From the NCBI RefSeq assembly GCF_947038635.1, contig NZ_CAMQXC010000007.1, positions 1-40,201 of the forward strand: a stretch of DNA of 40,201 nucleotides, in the 5' to 3' direction. The stretch comes from an uncultured Cetobacterium sp. (GTDB taxonomy: Bacteria; Fusobacteriota; Fusobacteriia; Fusobacteriales; Fusobacteriaceae). The notes below the pieces were generated by a model. It worked only from the letters and a program-made list of their open reading frames with translations. It ran no database searches and was not told the DNA's origin. The position numbers were made by a program, and so were the translations under genes. The number at the start of each line of letters is the position of its first letter. Positions within the stretch are counted from its first letter, which is position 1. Shown here piece after piece: positions 1-8,762 of this stretch.

Positions 1-235
1 ATTTTGTTGATATAATCATCTCCTCTGTCTTCATTGTTTTACTATTGATTCCAACAAAATCAACAGACCAACCTAAAGCACCACCTATTCCTGATATTAC
101 AATAACTACTATAGCCAATATTGCAAAAAGTGTTGCTGGATGCGGTAGGGCATTTCCTCCCTTTTCAATTATGTTCAAGAATTTGTCAATAAAACTCTTG
201 TTCTTAAGTTCGTTCTTTTTTAATTCAGCTTCCAT
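1..235 (-). CDS. abgT: AbgT-family transporter, N-terminal part (cut by window edge)
   Basis: Only the first 78 codons are present; the gene runs off the left edge. The translation begins MEAELKKNELKNKS, then a short amphipathic stretch and the motif EKGGNALPHPATLF followed by a hydrophobic segment (about residues 35-55), which is the typical N-terminus of the AbgT family of inner-membrane importers or exporters (p-aminobenzoyl-glutamate uptake in E. coli, sulfonamide efflux in others). The start at 235 is chosen because GGAGG lies 5 bases upstream; an in-frame ATG at 247 would overlap that site. It lies downstream of a peptidase gene, with a 199-base spacer holding a possible promoter and a palindrome. 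The substrate cannot be told from this fragment. Confidence 0.85.
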   Translation of the reverse strand, partial: MEAELKKNELKNKSFIDKFLNIIEKGGNALPHPATLFAILAIVVIVISGIGGALGWSVDFVGINSKTMKTEEMIISTK

Positions 236-262
236 TTTCCCCTCCATATTGATAATTTATTT

Positions 263-281
263 TCATTTTATGATAAAATGA
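263..281. promoter_or_regulatory. 19-bp palindrome upstream of the abgT-family gene
   Basis: Two perfect 8-base arms, TCATTTTA and TAAAATGA, are separated by 3 bases. The centre is about 37 bases before the abgT-family start, so it lies in the untranslated leader or just after the promoter. The size and symmetry suit a dimeric regulator's operator. There is no T-tract, so a terminator is unlikely. No known consensus is recognised. Confidence 0.4.
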
Positions 282-354
282 TTAATAAACTTTCTACTAT
301 AGATAAAGGATACCATATTTTATATAAAATTAATAAGATTAATTTTATATATTT

Positions 355-384
355 TTTATAAAAAAAATATATATTGTTCTGCAA
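355..384 (-). promoter_or_regulatory. abgT: possible sigma-70 promoter for the abgT-family gene
   Basis: On the minus strand TTGCAG (384-379) and TATAAA (360-355) are 18 bases apart, about 120 bases before the start codon. The background is extremely AT-rich, so a chance match is possible. The 199-base spacer has no other clearly better pair. Confidence 0.35.
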
Positions 385-434
385 TTAGTACTTTTTACGA
401 ACATTTTTTATATTTTTCTATATAGTTTTAAATA

Positions 435-1499
435 TTAATTAATTTTTTTAAATGACTTGTCTAATGATGTTAAAATTTCATAAGAATCTTTTTTTACTAA
501 AATATCATCTTCAATTCTTACTCCACCAAAATTTGGAAGATAGATTCCTGGTTCAATTGTTATTACCATTCCCTCTTTTAATATTTTATTTTCTGCCTTA
601 AAAGAAACTCCTGGATATTCATGAATTTGAAGCCCAATACCATGTCCTAACCCATGACCAAAATACTCTCCATATCCTTTTTCTTTTATAAAATCTCTAG
701 CTATTGCATCTAATTCATGAACTGAAATTCCTGCCCTAACCTCTTTTATAGCTTTTTCATTTGCTTGTTTTACAATTTCATATATCTCTAAATGCTTCTC
801 TGAAGGATTATCTCCTACATAAAATGTTCTTGTTATATCTGAAGCATATCCCTTATAAAAACATCCATAATCTATTGTCAAAAAACCTTCTTCTATTTTT
901 TTATCGCTAGCTACACCATGAGGTAAAGCTGATCTTTCATTAGATGCCACAATAAGATCAAAAGATGGTTTTGAAGCTCCTAATTTTCTCATTTGATATT
1001 CTAATTCTGCTGCTATATCGCTCTCTTTTACTCCAATTTTAATCTTAGGAATTGTTAGTTCTAAGGCTTTCTCTGCAATCTCTACAGATTTTTTTATTAT
1101 TTCTATCTCTTTTTCTGATTTTATTTCTCTTATTTTTGTAAAATTATCATCTAAATATATATATTCTAAACTTGAAAAATTACTCTCAAAAAGTTTAAAT
1201 TGATCTAAAGTTACATTTTGATTTTCGATACCTAACTTCTTAACATTTAGTTCTTTTAATATCTCTCCAACTTTTTTTAATGTAGATATATTTTCACAAA
1301 TTAATTCATATCCATTTTTTTCTACCTGTTCTTTCCCCTGAGATACATATCTAAAATCAGTTATAAAGAATTTTTTTTCTCCTACTACTAATGCTACTCC
1401 TGTTGTTCCAGTAAATCCTGTAAAATATCTCACATTAAGCATATTAGTAATTAAAACTGCATCAACATTTTTTTCTTTCATTAACTTTTCTAAATTCAT
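435..1499 (-). CDS. M24-family Xaa-Pro aminopeptidase/dipeptidase
   Basis: This cytosolic metallopeptidase of 354 residues removes N-terminal residues linked to proline. Residues 1-120 resemble the creatinase N-terminal domain. The pita-bread catalytic domain follows with all metal ligands visible: D210 (FLTIDYG), D221 (ASDITRT), H286 (GLGHGIG), E316 (TIEPG) and E330 (VRIEDD), plus the substrate histidine H194 (LPHG). The start ATG at 1499 is preceded by AAGGGGG with 7-base spacing; a TTG three bases upstream is less likely. It follows mnmA by 12 bases and probably shares its transcript. No clear terminator follows. It may act with the adjacent transporter in peptide or amino-acid salvage, but that is only inferred from position. 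Confidence 0.92.
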   Translation of the reverse strand: MNLEKLMKEKNVDAVLITNMLNVRYFTGFTGTTGVALVVGEKKFFITDFRYVSQGKEQVEKNGYELICENISTLKKVGEILKELNVKKLGIENQNVTLDQFKLFESNFSSLEYIYLDDNFTKIREIKSEKEIEIIKKSVEIAEKALELTIPKIKIGVKESDIAAELEYQMRKLGASKPSFDLIVASNERSALPHGVASDKKIEEGFLTIDYGCFYKGYASDITRTFYVGDNPSEKHLEIYEIVKQANEKAIKEVRAGISVHELDAIARDFIKEKGYGEYFGHGLGHGIGLQIHEYPGVSFKAENKILKEGMVITIEPGIYLPNFGGVRIEDDILVKKDSYEILTSLDKSFKKIN

Positions 1500-1511
1500 C
1501 AAAATACCCCC

Positions 1512-2555
1512 TTAAAATATTATTTTTCCTCCACCTATTACTAAGTCATCACTATATATTACTAAATGCTGCCCTTTTGCATTTTGTGGATTTTCATTTT
1601 CATATTCAAAATATACTTTTTCATTTTCTTTAATTACTTTACCATAAAAACCTTGACTTGAAAACCTTGGTTTTGCTAAAACTCTTATTGATTCTAATTC
1701 ACTGAAAGAAATATGTACTTTAAAGTTTTCTAATTCTACTCTTTTTTTATATAACTCTGAATAATCTCCTAAAATTATTTCATTTGTTTCTGGTAAAATA
1801 TCAATAATAAAATATATTTTAGAAAATAAGACTCCTAGCCCTCTTCTTTGCCCAATCGTATATAGTTGGTATCCTTGATGTTGACCTAAAATCTTCCCGG
1901 TTTTATCTAAATAGTTTCCAGGTTTAATTTTGTCTCCCAACATTTTTTTTAAAAACTCCAAATACCCCTCTTTAGCAAAACATATACCTTGACTATCCTT
2001 TTTATCAAAAACTTTTACTCCATATTTTTTAGCTTTTTCTCTAACAATAGTCTTTTCATATTTTGCTAAAGGGAATATCATCCTCTCTATTATTTCAGGT
2101 TCTATTCTATATAACATATATCCTTGATCTTTTCTTATATCCTTTGGTTTTTTAAATAGATTTTTTTTAAATCTATTTTCTTTACTTATTTCACAATAGT
2201 GACCTGTCCCTATATAATATGCTTCTTTTAAATTAGCAATCTCTATTAATTTTTTTATTTTTATTATCTCATCACAAACTACACATGGTGATGGAGTCAT
2301 CCCTTTTGAATACTCATCTATAAAATATTTTACAATTTTTTCATTAAATTCATCTACAATATCTAAAACTATATGCTCTATATTTAACTCTTTTCCAAGA
2401 GTTATTGCATCTTTTAAATCTTGAGACTCTCTTTGTTCATTACTAACTACTAAAGTAACTCCAATTACCTCAAAACCATCCTCTTTTAACATGTATGCTG
2501 AAGTTGATGAATCTACTCCACCACTCAATCCTAAAACTATTCTTTTCTTATTCAT
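1512..2555 (-). CDS. mnmA: tRNA 2-thiouridylase, MnmA family
   Basis: The 347-residue protein has the ATP pyrophosphatase motif SGGVDSS (residues 11-17) near the N-terminus, then TPSPCVVC (C91, C94) and QGICF (C192), the catalytic cysteine positions of MnmA. IGQRRGLG is also present. The family adenylates and thiolates U34 of the Lys, Glu and Gln tRNAs. The CxxC form at the first cysteine is common outside the E. coli type and is compatible with reports of an iron-sulfur-dependent subgroup, but that is inference. The start has GAGG 6 bases upstream, overlapping the birA stop, so translation of the two is probably linked. A second MnmA paralog elsewhere cannot be excluded. Confidence 0.9.
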   Translation of the reverse strand: MNKKRIVLGLSGGVDSSTSAYMLKEDGFEVIGVTLVVSNEQRESQDLKDAITLGKELNIEHIVLDIVDEFNEKIVKYFIDEYSKGMTPSPCVVCDEIIKIKKLIEIANLKEAYYIGTGHYCEISKENRFKKNLFKKPKDIRKDQGYMLYRIEPEIIERMIFPLAKYEKTIVREKAKKYGVKVFDKKDSQGICFAKEGYLEFLKKMLGDKIKPGNYLDKTGKILGQHQGYQLYTIGQRRGLGVLFSKIYFIIDILPETNEIILGDYSELYKKRVELENFKVHISFSELESIRVLAKPRFSSQGFYGKVIKENEKVYFEYENENPQNAKGQHLVIYSDDLVIGGGKIIF

Positions 2556-2563
2556 ATTTTCCT

Positions 2564-3271
2564 CTATTTTTTTGATATGTGAATTGATCCAATATTATAT
2601 TTTTTTATTTCATCTCCTACAAATACCTCTAACATTCCATCTTCTAAGATATCTCCAGCTATTCCACTTTCCTCTTTATCAAAAGTAACAATATTTATTC
2701 TTTTTCCATATAGATAATTAACTTTATTAATTTTCTCTAATATCTCTCTCCATTTTCCTTTTTTAAACTCTTGAAAATTATTATAGAAATCTTCGACAAT
2801 AGTTGTTATTACTTTCTCTAAATCGTATATCTTACCTGTTTTTTCTCTCAATGATATTGCAATATTTTCAGCTTCTTCTAAACTTAAATTATTTACATTT
2901 AAGCCAATTCCAATAATATAGTTATCTTTTATTTTTTCCACTAAAATTCCACTCATTTTTTTCTCATCTAAATATAAATCATTTGTCCATTTAAATTTAT
3001 AATCTAAATTCTCTATTTTTTTTAATGAAAATAAAAGAGAATATCCTATTAAAAGAGGTAGCTTCATATACTCTTCTTCTGGTATTTCCGTATCATGTTT
3101 TAACACAAATGAAAACAGTGCTGCCCCTTCAGTAGAAACCCATTTATTTCCTCTTCTTCCTCTCCCCAGTGTTTGTACTTTTGCTATTGCTAAATCTCCT
3201 TCTACTGTATCAGTTTTCTCTCTTAAAAACTTATTTGTAGAATCTATCTCATCAAATTTATATATTCTCAT
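2564..3271 (-). CDS. birA: biotin--[acetyl-CoA-carboxylase] ligase
   Basis: The enzyme attaches biotin to a lysine of biotin carboxyl carrier proteins through biotinyl-AMP. The 235-residue sequence shows the nucleotide loop GRGRRG (36-41), KWTND (94-98, usually KWPND) and KKMSGIL (104-110). There is no N-terminal helix-turn-helix, so this is the monofunctional class and should not act as a repressor. The start is preceded by GGAG with 5-base spacing. The gene lies just after a terminator palindrome that ends galE, with no separate promoter obvious, so it may depend on read-through. The mnmA gene follows after 8 bases. Confidence 0.92.
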   Translation of the reverse strand: MRIYKFDEIDSTNKFLREKTDTVEGDLAIAKVQTLGRGRRGNKWVSTEGAALFSFVLKHDTEIPEEEYMKLPLLIGYSLLFSLKKIENLDYKFKWTNDLYLDEKKMSGILVEKIKDNYIIGIGLNVNNLSLEEAENIAISLREKTGKIYDLEKVITTIVEDFYNNFQEFKKGKWREILEKINKVNYLYGKRINIVTFDKEESGIAGDILEDGMLEVFVGDEIKKYNIGSIHISKK

Positions 3272-3288
3272 TCTTTCTCCTTATAAAG

Positions 3289-3320
3289 AAAAAATTAGGC
3301 AGAATTCTGCCTAATTTTTT
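3289..3320 (-). terminator. perfect 32-base palindrome, terminator after galE
   Basis: Each half is 16 bases, centred on GAATTC at 3302-3307, with an inner GC-rich section (AGGCAG/CTGCCT) and outer A and T runs. It begins at the galE stop codon. On the minus strand it ends in TTTTTT followed by CTTT, the usual intrinsic terminator form; the symmetry would let it work on both strands. The birA ribosome site lies right after it. Confidence 0.85.
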
Positions 3321-4309
3321 TAGTCGTTATATCCCTCAGGATTTTCTTTATACCACTTCCAAGCCGTTTCTATTATTGAATCTAACGATGCATATTTAGG
3401 TTTCCATTTTAACTCTTTCATTGCTTTCTCTGAACTTGCTACTAACTTTGCTGGATCTCCTGCTCTTCTTGGAGATACCTCTGCTGGTATTGGATGTTTT
3501 GTCACTTTTCTTGCTACATCTATAACTTGCTTAACTGAGAATCCCTCTCCATTACCTAAATTATAAACTGTACTTTCTCCACCATTTTTTAATCTGTCTA
3601 AGGCTAGTATATGTGCATCTACTAAATCCATTACATGAACGTAATCTCTTATACATGTTCCATCTTCAGTTGGATAATCATCTCCATATATACCTATTTT
3701 TTCTCTCTTTCCTAGAGCTACTTGCAATATTATTGGAATAAGATGTGTTTCTGGACTATGATCTTCTCCAATTTCTCCTGTTGGATAAGCTCCTGCTACA
3801 TTAAAATATCTAAGAGCTGTATATTTTATTCCATATGCATAATCATACCATTTTAATAGTTTTTCAACCATTAATTTACTTTCACCATAAGGATTTGTTG
3901 GCAAAGTTTCATCTGTTTCTAAAATCGGTATATTTTTAGGTTCCCCATATGTTGCTGCTGTTGATGAAAACACAATATTCTTTACATTGTATTCTTTCAT
4001 TGTATTTAACAGATTCATTGATCCAACTACATTATTTTCAAAATATTTAGCTGGATTTGTCATACTTTCTCCTACTAAAGAATCAGCTGCAAAATGTATA
4101 ACTCCTTCTATTTTATTCTCTTTAAAAACTTTTTTTAAAAACTCTACATCTCTTAAGTCTCCTAAAGCTAATTTTATATTCTCTGGAATAGCTTCTACAT
4201 GCCCTGTTTGCATATTATCTAAAACAATTACCTCTCTTTTTGCTTCTAACAAAGCTTTTACTGCATGACTCCCAATGTAACCAGCTCCACCACAAACTAA
4301 TATTGCCAT
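3320..4309 (-). CDS. galE: UDP-glucose 4-epimerase (copy 1)
   Basis: This extended short-chain dehydrogenase of 329 residues interconverts UDP-glucose and UDP-galactose using bound NAD. Visible motifs are the Rossmann loop GGAGYIGS (7-14), the serine/threonine site FSSTAA (114-119) and the catalytic YxxxK (Y141, K145). The start has GGAGG 6 bases upstream. It is expressed as a single gene from a near-consensus promoter at 4336-4364 and ends in a perfect terminator palindrome. A second epimerase gene is at 39117-40091; the two differ throughout, so this is not a recent duplication. Activity on N-acetylated sugars cannot be ruled out by sequence reading. Confidence 0.92.
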   Translation of the reverse strand: MAILVCGGAGYIGSHAVKALLEAKREVIVLDNMQTGHVEAIPENIKLALGDLRDVEFLKKVFKENKIEGVIHFAADSLVGESMTNPAKYFENNVVGSMNLLNTMKEYNVKNIVFSSTAATYGEPKNIPILETDETLPTNPYGESKLMVEKLLKWYDYAYGIKYTALRYFNVAGAYPTGEIGEDHSPETHLIPIILQVALGKREKIGIYGDDYPTEDGTCIRDYVHVMDLVDAHILALDRLKNGGESTVYNLGNGEGFSVKQVIDVARKVTKHPIPAEVSPRRAGDPAKLVASSEKAMKELKWKPKYASLDSIIETAWKWYKENPEGYND

Positions 4310-4335
4310 CTTTATCCTCCTATGGTTTTTTCTTT

Positions 4336-4364
4336 ATTATATTTGCTTTTTAATGTCCAGTCAA
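4336..4364 (-). promoter_or_regulatory. galE: sigma-70 promoter for galE copy 1
   Basis: TTGACT (4364-4359) and TATAAT (4341-4336) are exactly 17 bases apart on the minus strand, one mismatch from consensus. Transcription should start near 4329, giving a leader of about 20 bases that contains the galE ribosome site. Confidence 0.88.
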
Positions 4365-4424
4365 TCCTTTTAAAACCCTTTATGATATATCTTATTTAAT
4401 TTATTTAAAAAAGATTACATTTAT

Positions 4425-4457
4425 AAAAATAGCTAGATTATAAATCTAGCTATTTTT
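4425..4457 (-). terminator. intrinsic terminator after the DAK2-DegV fusion gene
   Basis: Arms of 14 bases (4425-4438 and 4444-4457) pair perfectly around TATAA, containing TAGCTAGAT and its complement. The hairpin starts 2 bases after the stop codon, with A and T runs on the outer sides, so it can stop minus-strand transcription. It closes the coaE to fakAB transcription unit. Confidence 0.85.
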
Positions 4458-4459
4458 TA

Positions 4460-6976
4460 CTATCTTATTTTATTTAAAATTCCCATTCCATATACAGGTC
4501 CTGTGTGAGAAGCTATTGTTGCTCCTATTTCCATTCTACCTCTATAATCTAATTTTTTAGTTTTTTCTGCAATACTTCTCAATTGGTCTGCAGCTTCTAA
4601 TTCACTACGAGTTCCACCCCAACCAGTATACATTATTATTGAATTTTTTTCATTTTTGATTAGTTTTTCCATATATGATAAAGCTCCTCTTTCTCCAAGA
4701 GCCTTAGCTTCAATACATACTTCTCCATTTTCTAATTTTAAAACTGGTTTAATTTTTAAGAATCCACCAATGACTGATGATGCTCTTCCTATTCTTCCAC
4801 CTTTTTCTAAATAAGAAAGTTCTTTTACAACAAAATAAACTTTCATTTTACTTTTTGTTTCATCAATCCATTCTATTATCTCATCGAATGACTTTCCTTC
4901 TTTTACCATTCTTGCAGCTTCTAATACTATATGAGCTAAAGCAAATGTTACTACTTTAGAGTCTACTATAGCAATATCATCCTCTTTGTTTAACATTCCT
5001 CTTGCAACTCTAGCAGCTTGTTGAGTTCCACTTAATTTACTTGAAATGTGAATTGAAATAATTTTTTTATAACCTTTTTCAAGTAATTTTTCATAAAGCT
5101 CTTTAAATTCAGCTGGTGATGGTTGAGATGTTTTAGGAACTATATTCTCTTTTAATAATTGCTTCCAAAACTCTCCTTTAGAAATATCTACACCATCTCT
5201 ATAATATGTATCTCCTGCTAATTTTATTTTTAACGGTATTATATCCACATCTAAGCCCTTTATCATATCTGGCGTTAAATCTGACGTAGAATCCGTTACA
5301 ATCGCAATTTCAGGCAATTCAGGGTTTCTATTCGTTATATAAATATAGTATGGATAATTTTCTTGTCCTATTACTAAATCTGAATATTTAACTGTTGATT
5401 TTATTCCTTTAAGAATTTTATTTGCTTCTTCAGTTGACCCTTTTCCAATACATGCAAATATGTTTAATGTTTCACTATTTACACACTCTCTATATGTATT
5501 TTCAACAATCTCTTCTAATGTAGCTGCTCTTAACTTTATTTTTCCATTGATTAATGCTATATAATCACCTTGAGAAATAACTAAATCATCTACTTTTGTA
5601 TCTCTAACTGCTTGAGTTATCTCAATTGAAGTGTTAAATGGAAGTTGCTTTAAGATTTCATCCATACCAAAATCTTTATTTTTTACAACATATTCTCCTT
5701 CTAGCATTGTTTTAGTCTCTAAAACAGTTACCTCTTTAGAAGATCTTTCTGCAGCCATTTTTGCAGATGATATGATATTTTTATTATTTGGTAAAATAAC
5801 AATCTTATCTGCTTTTATTTTATTAATTCCTTCTTCTATATCAGCAACACTTGGATTTTGTGTTTGTCCTCCAATTAATACAGCTGTAGCTCCATTGTCT
5901 AAAAATAAATTTCCTAATTCCATATTATCAACAATAGCAAAATATGCTATCGGTTTACTATTTTCATTTTGAACTAGAACTTTACCTTTTTTATCAATTT
6001 TATATTGTTCAGCATCTGCTAAAAGCATATTTTTATGCTGAATTTCCATATTATCAATTTTTATATTTGATAAATTCCCTAATTTACCTGCTATTTCTAG
6101 TACTGCCCCTGGATTATTCGTATGTATATGAGTTTTTGTTTTCTTTGATGTTTGAGCACATACCATAGAATCTCCAAAGTTTACTATTTTAGATTTATAA
6201 TCATCTAAATCAAAATCTCCAGATTCAATTACAAACTCTGTACAATATTTAAATTTTATATCTTCAAATACATGATTTCCAGAGTGTTCCATTATATCTT
6301 TTCTCTTAGCTTGAGATTGAACTATTCTCTCCAAATCGTGAAGCATTTCTGGATCTGTAATTGACTTCTCAAAACCTTCTAAAATATAGAATATTCCCTG
6401 CCCTCCAGCATCTACTACACCAGCTTCTTTTAATTTTGGTAATTGATTTGGTGTCTCTTCTACAGCTTCTTTTGCTGCCTCTTTTAAGTAAACTAAAAAT
6501 GGAATAAAGTCATCTGATGGACCATTATAGATTTCTGCTTCTTCAGCTACTCTTCTTATAACAGTTAGCATTGTTCCTTCTACAGGTTCACTTACAGCTT
6601 TATATGCTTTCTCTTTAGCTAATCTAAAAGCTATCTTTACATCATCAACTGTAACTTCCTCTTTAGTTCTAACTCCCTCTAAAAATCCTTGGATAATTTG
6701 AGATAAAATTGTCCCTGAGTTTCCTCTTGCTCCTAAAAGAATTGCTTCTGAAACTATATCAGCTAATTCTTCCATATCTGGTTCATGATTTAACTTTATT
6801 AATTCATTTTCAACTGCTTGTAATGTCATAGACATATTTGTTCCTGTATCTCCATCTGGTACTGGATATACATTTAAATCGTTTAAAACATCTGAATATT
6901 TTGATAGCCATCTACTTGCAGCTATTAATAACTTTGTTAGCCTAGTAGAGTTCAATACCTTTACTTCTATATTCAT
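4460..6976 (-). CDS. FakA-FakB-like fusion: DAK2-domain kinase joined to DegV fatty-acid-binding protein
   Basis: The 838-residue protein joins two parts that are usually separate. Residues 1-550 match FakA: the DAK2 ATP site PVPDGDTGTN (38-47), GARGNSGTILSQ (83-94) and the middle-domain zinc ligands expected in FakA (C245 in YCTEF, H283 and H285 in HIH). Residues 555-838 match DegV/FakB: IVTDSTSDL (559-567), SSKLSGTQQAA (645-655) and GGRIGR (726-731). In Gram-positives FakA phosphorylates a fatty acid held by FakB for phospholipid synthesis, so one chain could do both steps. GGAGG lies 6 bases before the start. It is the last gene of its operon, behind an XRE-cupin regulator. That it acts on fatty acids here is inferred from the family. 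Confidence 0.88.
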   Translation of the reverse strand: MNIEVKVLNSTRLTKLLIAASRWLSKYSDVLNDLNVYPVPDGDTGTNMSMTLQAVENELIKLNHEPDMEELADIVSEAILLGARGNSGTILSQIIQGFLEGVRTKEEVTVDDVKIAFRLAKEKAYKAVSEPVEGTMLTVIRRVAEEAEIYNGPSDDFIPFLVYLKEAAKEAVEETPNQLPKLKEAGVVDAGGQGIFYILEGFEKSITDPEMLHDLERIVQSQAKRKDIMEHSGNHVFEDIKFKYCTEFVIESGDFDLDDYKSKIVNFGDSMVCAQTSKKTKTHIHTNNPGAVLEIAGKLGNLSNIKIDNMEIQHKNMLLADAEQYKIDKKGKVLVQNENSKPIAYFAIVDNMELGNLFLDNGATAVLIGGQTQNPSVADIEEGINKIKADKIVILPNNKNIISSAKMAAERSSKEVTVLETKTMLEGEYVVKNKDFGMDEILKQLPFNTSIEITQAVRDTKVDDLVISQGDYIALINGKIKLRAATLEEIVENTYRECVNSETLNIFACIGKGSTEEANKILKGIKSTVKYSDLVIGQENYPYYIYITNRNPELPEIAIVTDSTSDLTPDMIKGLDVDIIPLKIKLAGDTYYRDGVDISKGEFWKQLLKENIVPKTSQPSPAEFKELYEKLLEKGYKKIISIHISSKLSGTQQAARVARGMLNKEDDIAIVDSKVVTFALAHIVLEAARMVKEGKSFDEIIEWIDETKSKMKVYFVVKELSYLEKGGRIGRASSVIGGFLKIKPVLKLENGEVCIEAKALGERGALSYMEKLIKNEKNSIIMYTGWGGTRSELEAADQLRSIAEKTKKLDYRGRMEIGATIASHTGPVYGMGILNKIR

Positions 6977-6991
6977 TATTTTCCTCCATTT

Positions 6992-7540
6992 TTAGAATGT
7001 TGGTGGATTTACCACCCAAAGAGCTCTAGCTCTTTTATCTGAATTATTTTTAAATCTGTGCTTTTGACTAGATTTAAAATAGAAACTATCTCCTTCGTGT
7101 AAACTATGAACTGTTTCTTCTATATATATATCTAAACTTCCTTCAAGAATAAATATAAACTCTTCTCCATGATGTGTGTAATAACTTCTACCACTTTCAC
7201 CACCTGGACCAATCTCATATAAAATTGGTTCCATACTTTTCTCTATGTTTGACGATGTTAATAAAGATATTGTTGTATTTGAGTCAACACTCTCTACGTA
7301 TTTTCTTTCTTTTGCTCTAATTAAATCAGAGTTCTTCTTTACTTCTTCATCTTCAATTAGATAACTAACTCTTACATCTAATGAATTTGCTATTTTTTTT
7401 AAGTTCTCAATTGAAGGAGATGCCTTACCCTGCTCTATTTGTGATAAAAAACTAGCTGATAAATCAACCATTGTTGCTAACTCTCTTAATGATAATGATT
7501 TTTCATTTCTACTTTTTTTTATTCTCTCTCCTATACTCAC
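6992..7540 (-). CDS. XRE-family regulator with C-terminal cupin domain
   Basis: The 182-residue protein has an XRE helix-turn-helix (residues 6-60, with FLSQIEQGKASPS as the recognition region) and a small cupin barrel (about 105-180) carrying YYTHHGEEF and HRFKN (H123, H124, E127, H161 as possible ligands). Such proteins sense small molecules such as polyamines or amino acids; the ligand here is unknown. The start codon is GTG. AGGAGG lies 11 bases upstream inside the end of cinA, a long spacing, and the cinA stop is only 3 bases away, so translation is probably coupled. The next gene is the fatty-acid kinase fusion, a possible but unproved target. Confidence 0.88.
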   Translation of the reverse strand: MSIGERIKKSRNEKSLSLRELATMVDLSASFLSQIEQGKASPSIENLKKIANSLDVRVSYLIEDEEVKKNSDLIRAKERKYVESVDSNTTISLLTSSNIEKSMEPILYEIGPGGESGRSYYTHHGEEFIFILEGSLDIYIEETVHSLHEGDSFYFKSSQKHRFKNNSDKRARALWVVNPPTF

Positions 7541-7543
7541 TTT

Positions 7544-8749
7544 TTATTCATCCTCCTCTAAGATTTTATATAGTTCAAATAGACTATGGAGAACTGCTTT
7601 TTTTCTTATCTTTTCCCTATCCCCTGTGAAATTGAATTTAAAGCTTACTGTCTTTTCTTTAACTTTAATTCCAATATAAACTAATCCTACAGGTTTTTCC
7701 TGAGTTCCACCATCAGGACCTGCAATTCCTGTCGTAGAAATTCCTACATCGGTTGTTAATCCATTCACCATTTTTTCTGCTACTTCTTTGCTAACAGCTC
7801 CATATTTTTCTATTAAATTTTTGTCTACTTTTAATCGACTTACCTTTGATTCGTTACTATATGTTATTATTCCCTCTTGAAAATATTTTGATATTCCTGG
7901 TATTGTAACAAATGTTGAAGACAACATTCCTCCTGTACAAGATTCTGCTACAGAAAGAGAATAATTTTTCTTTCTTAAAATATTAAAAATTTTATCTTCA
8001 ATTTTTTCTTTATCTTCGCCTAATATATATTTTCCTATACTATTATATATCTTTTCCTTAATTTTTTCCACTGTGATTTTATGTCTATTTGATGTTTGCA
8101 TCCTAACTATTATACCATAGTCTTTAACTAAAAATTCATACTCTATGTTTGGATCTATGAAATACTCTTTAATCTTCTCTTCAAGTATTGATTCTGGAAT
8201 TCCAGAAACTATTATATCTTTAATATAAATTGGATCTAGATTAACACAAAAGTTTTCTGTATAAAATTTTAAAAATTTCGGAAACATATTATATAGTTCT
8301 CTAGGTACTCCTGGAAATGCTGCAATTCCCTCTATATAAAATGCGGGTGCCATCCCTACATCATTTTTTATTGAAATTGCCCCTTCAGGCTTTTCAACCT
8401 CTTTATAATTTTTATCTAAAAATTGAATATTTAATTTTTTAAATTTTTCTTTTAATTCTTCTAATTCGTTACTCTCTATAACAAATTTTTTATTCAAAAA
8501 TTTTCTTATTGCTTCTTTGGTTAAGTCATCATCTGTTGCACCCAATCCTCCAGATAAAATCACTAAATCACTTGTTTGTTTAGCAAATGTTAAAGCTTTT
8601 TCTATTTTTTCTAACGAATCCCCTACTGTTAACTTAAAATCAATTTTTATTCCAACTTTGTTTAACTCTTCAGCCATAAATACACTATTTGTATCTAAAG
8701 TAGCCCCATTTAAAAGTTCTGTTCCAACTAATATTAAAGTACATCTCAT
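7544..8749 (-). CDS. cinA: CinA-family protein (MoCF domain plus nicotinamide-nucleotide amidase)
   Basis: The 401-residue protein has the full two-domain arrangement. The N-terminal MoCF-like domain (1-165; VGTELLNG, SGGLGATDDD) matches ADP-ribose pyrophosphatase-type CinA. The C-terminal PncC domain (about 250-395) contains AESCTGG (268-274), the amidase active-site loop that deamidates nicotinamide mononucleotide in NAD salvage. The start has GAGGT about 8 bases upstream. It follows pgpA by 13 bases and is followed by the XRE-cupin gene with 3 bases between. CinA is competence-linked in some species, but no competence genes are present here. Confidence 0.92.
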   Translation of the reverse strand: MRCTLILVGTELLNGATLDTNSVFMAEELNKVGIKIDFKLTVGDSLEKIEKALTFAKQTSDLVILSGGLGATDDDLTKEAIRKFLNKKFVIESNELEELKEKFKKLNIQFLDKNYKEVEKPEGAISIKNDVGMAPAFYIEGIAAFPGVPRELYNMFPKFLKFYTENFCVNLDPIYIKDIIVSGIPESILEEKIKEYFIDPNIEYEFLVKDYGIIVRMQTSNRHKITVEKIKEKIYNSIGKYILGEDKEKIEDKIFNILRKKNYSLSVAESCTGGMLSSTFVTIPGISKYFQEGIITYSNESKVSRLKVDKNLIEKYGAVSKEVAEKMVNGLTTDVGISTTGIAGPDGGTQEKPVGLVYIGIKVKEKTVSFKFNFTGDREKIRKKAVLHSLFELYKILEEDE

Positions 8750-8762
8750 TTTTATCTACCTC

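Noticed and set aside
45-281. Plus-strand open frame at the left edge
   Set aside because: It is opposite the clear AbgT N-terminus on the minus strand and has no family resemblance. The same holds for the other plus-strand frames lying over ribosomal genes.
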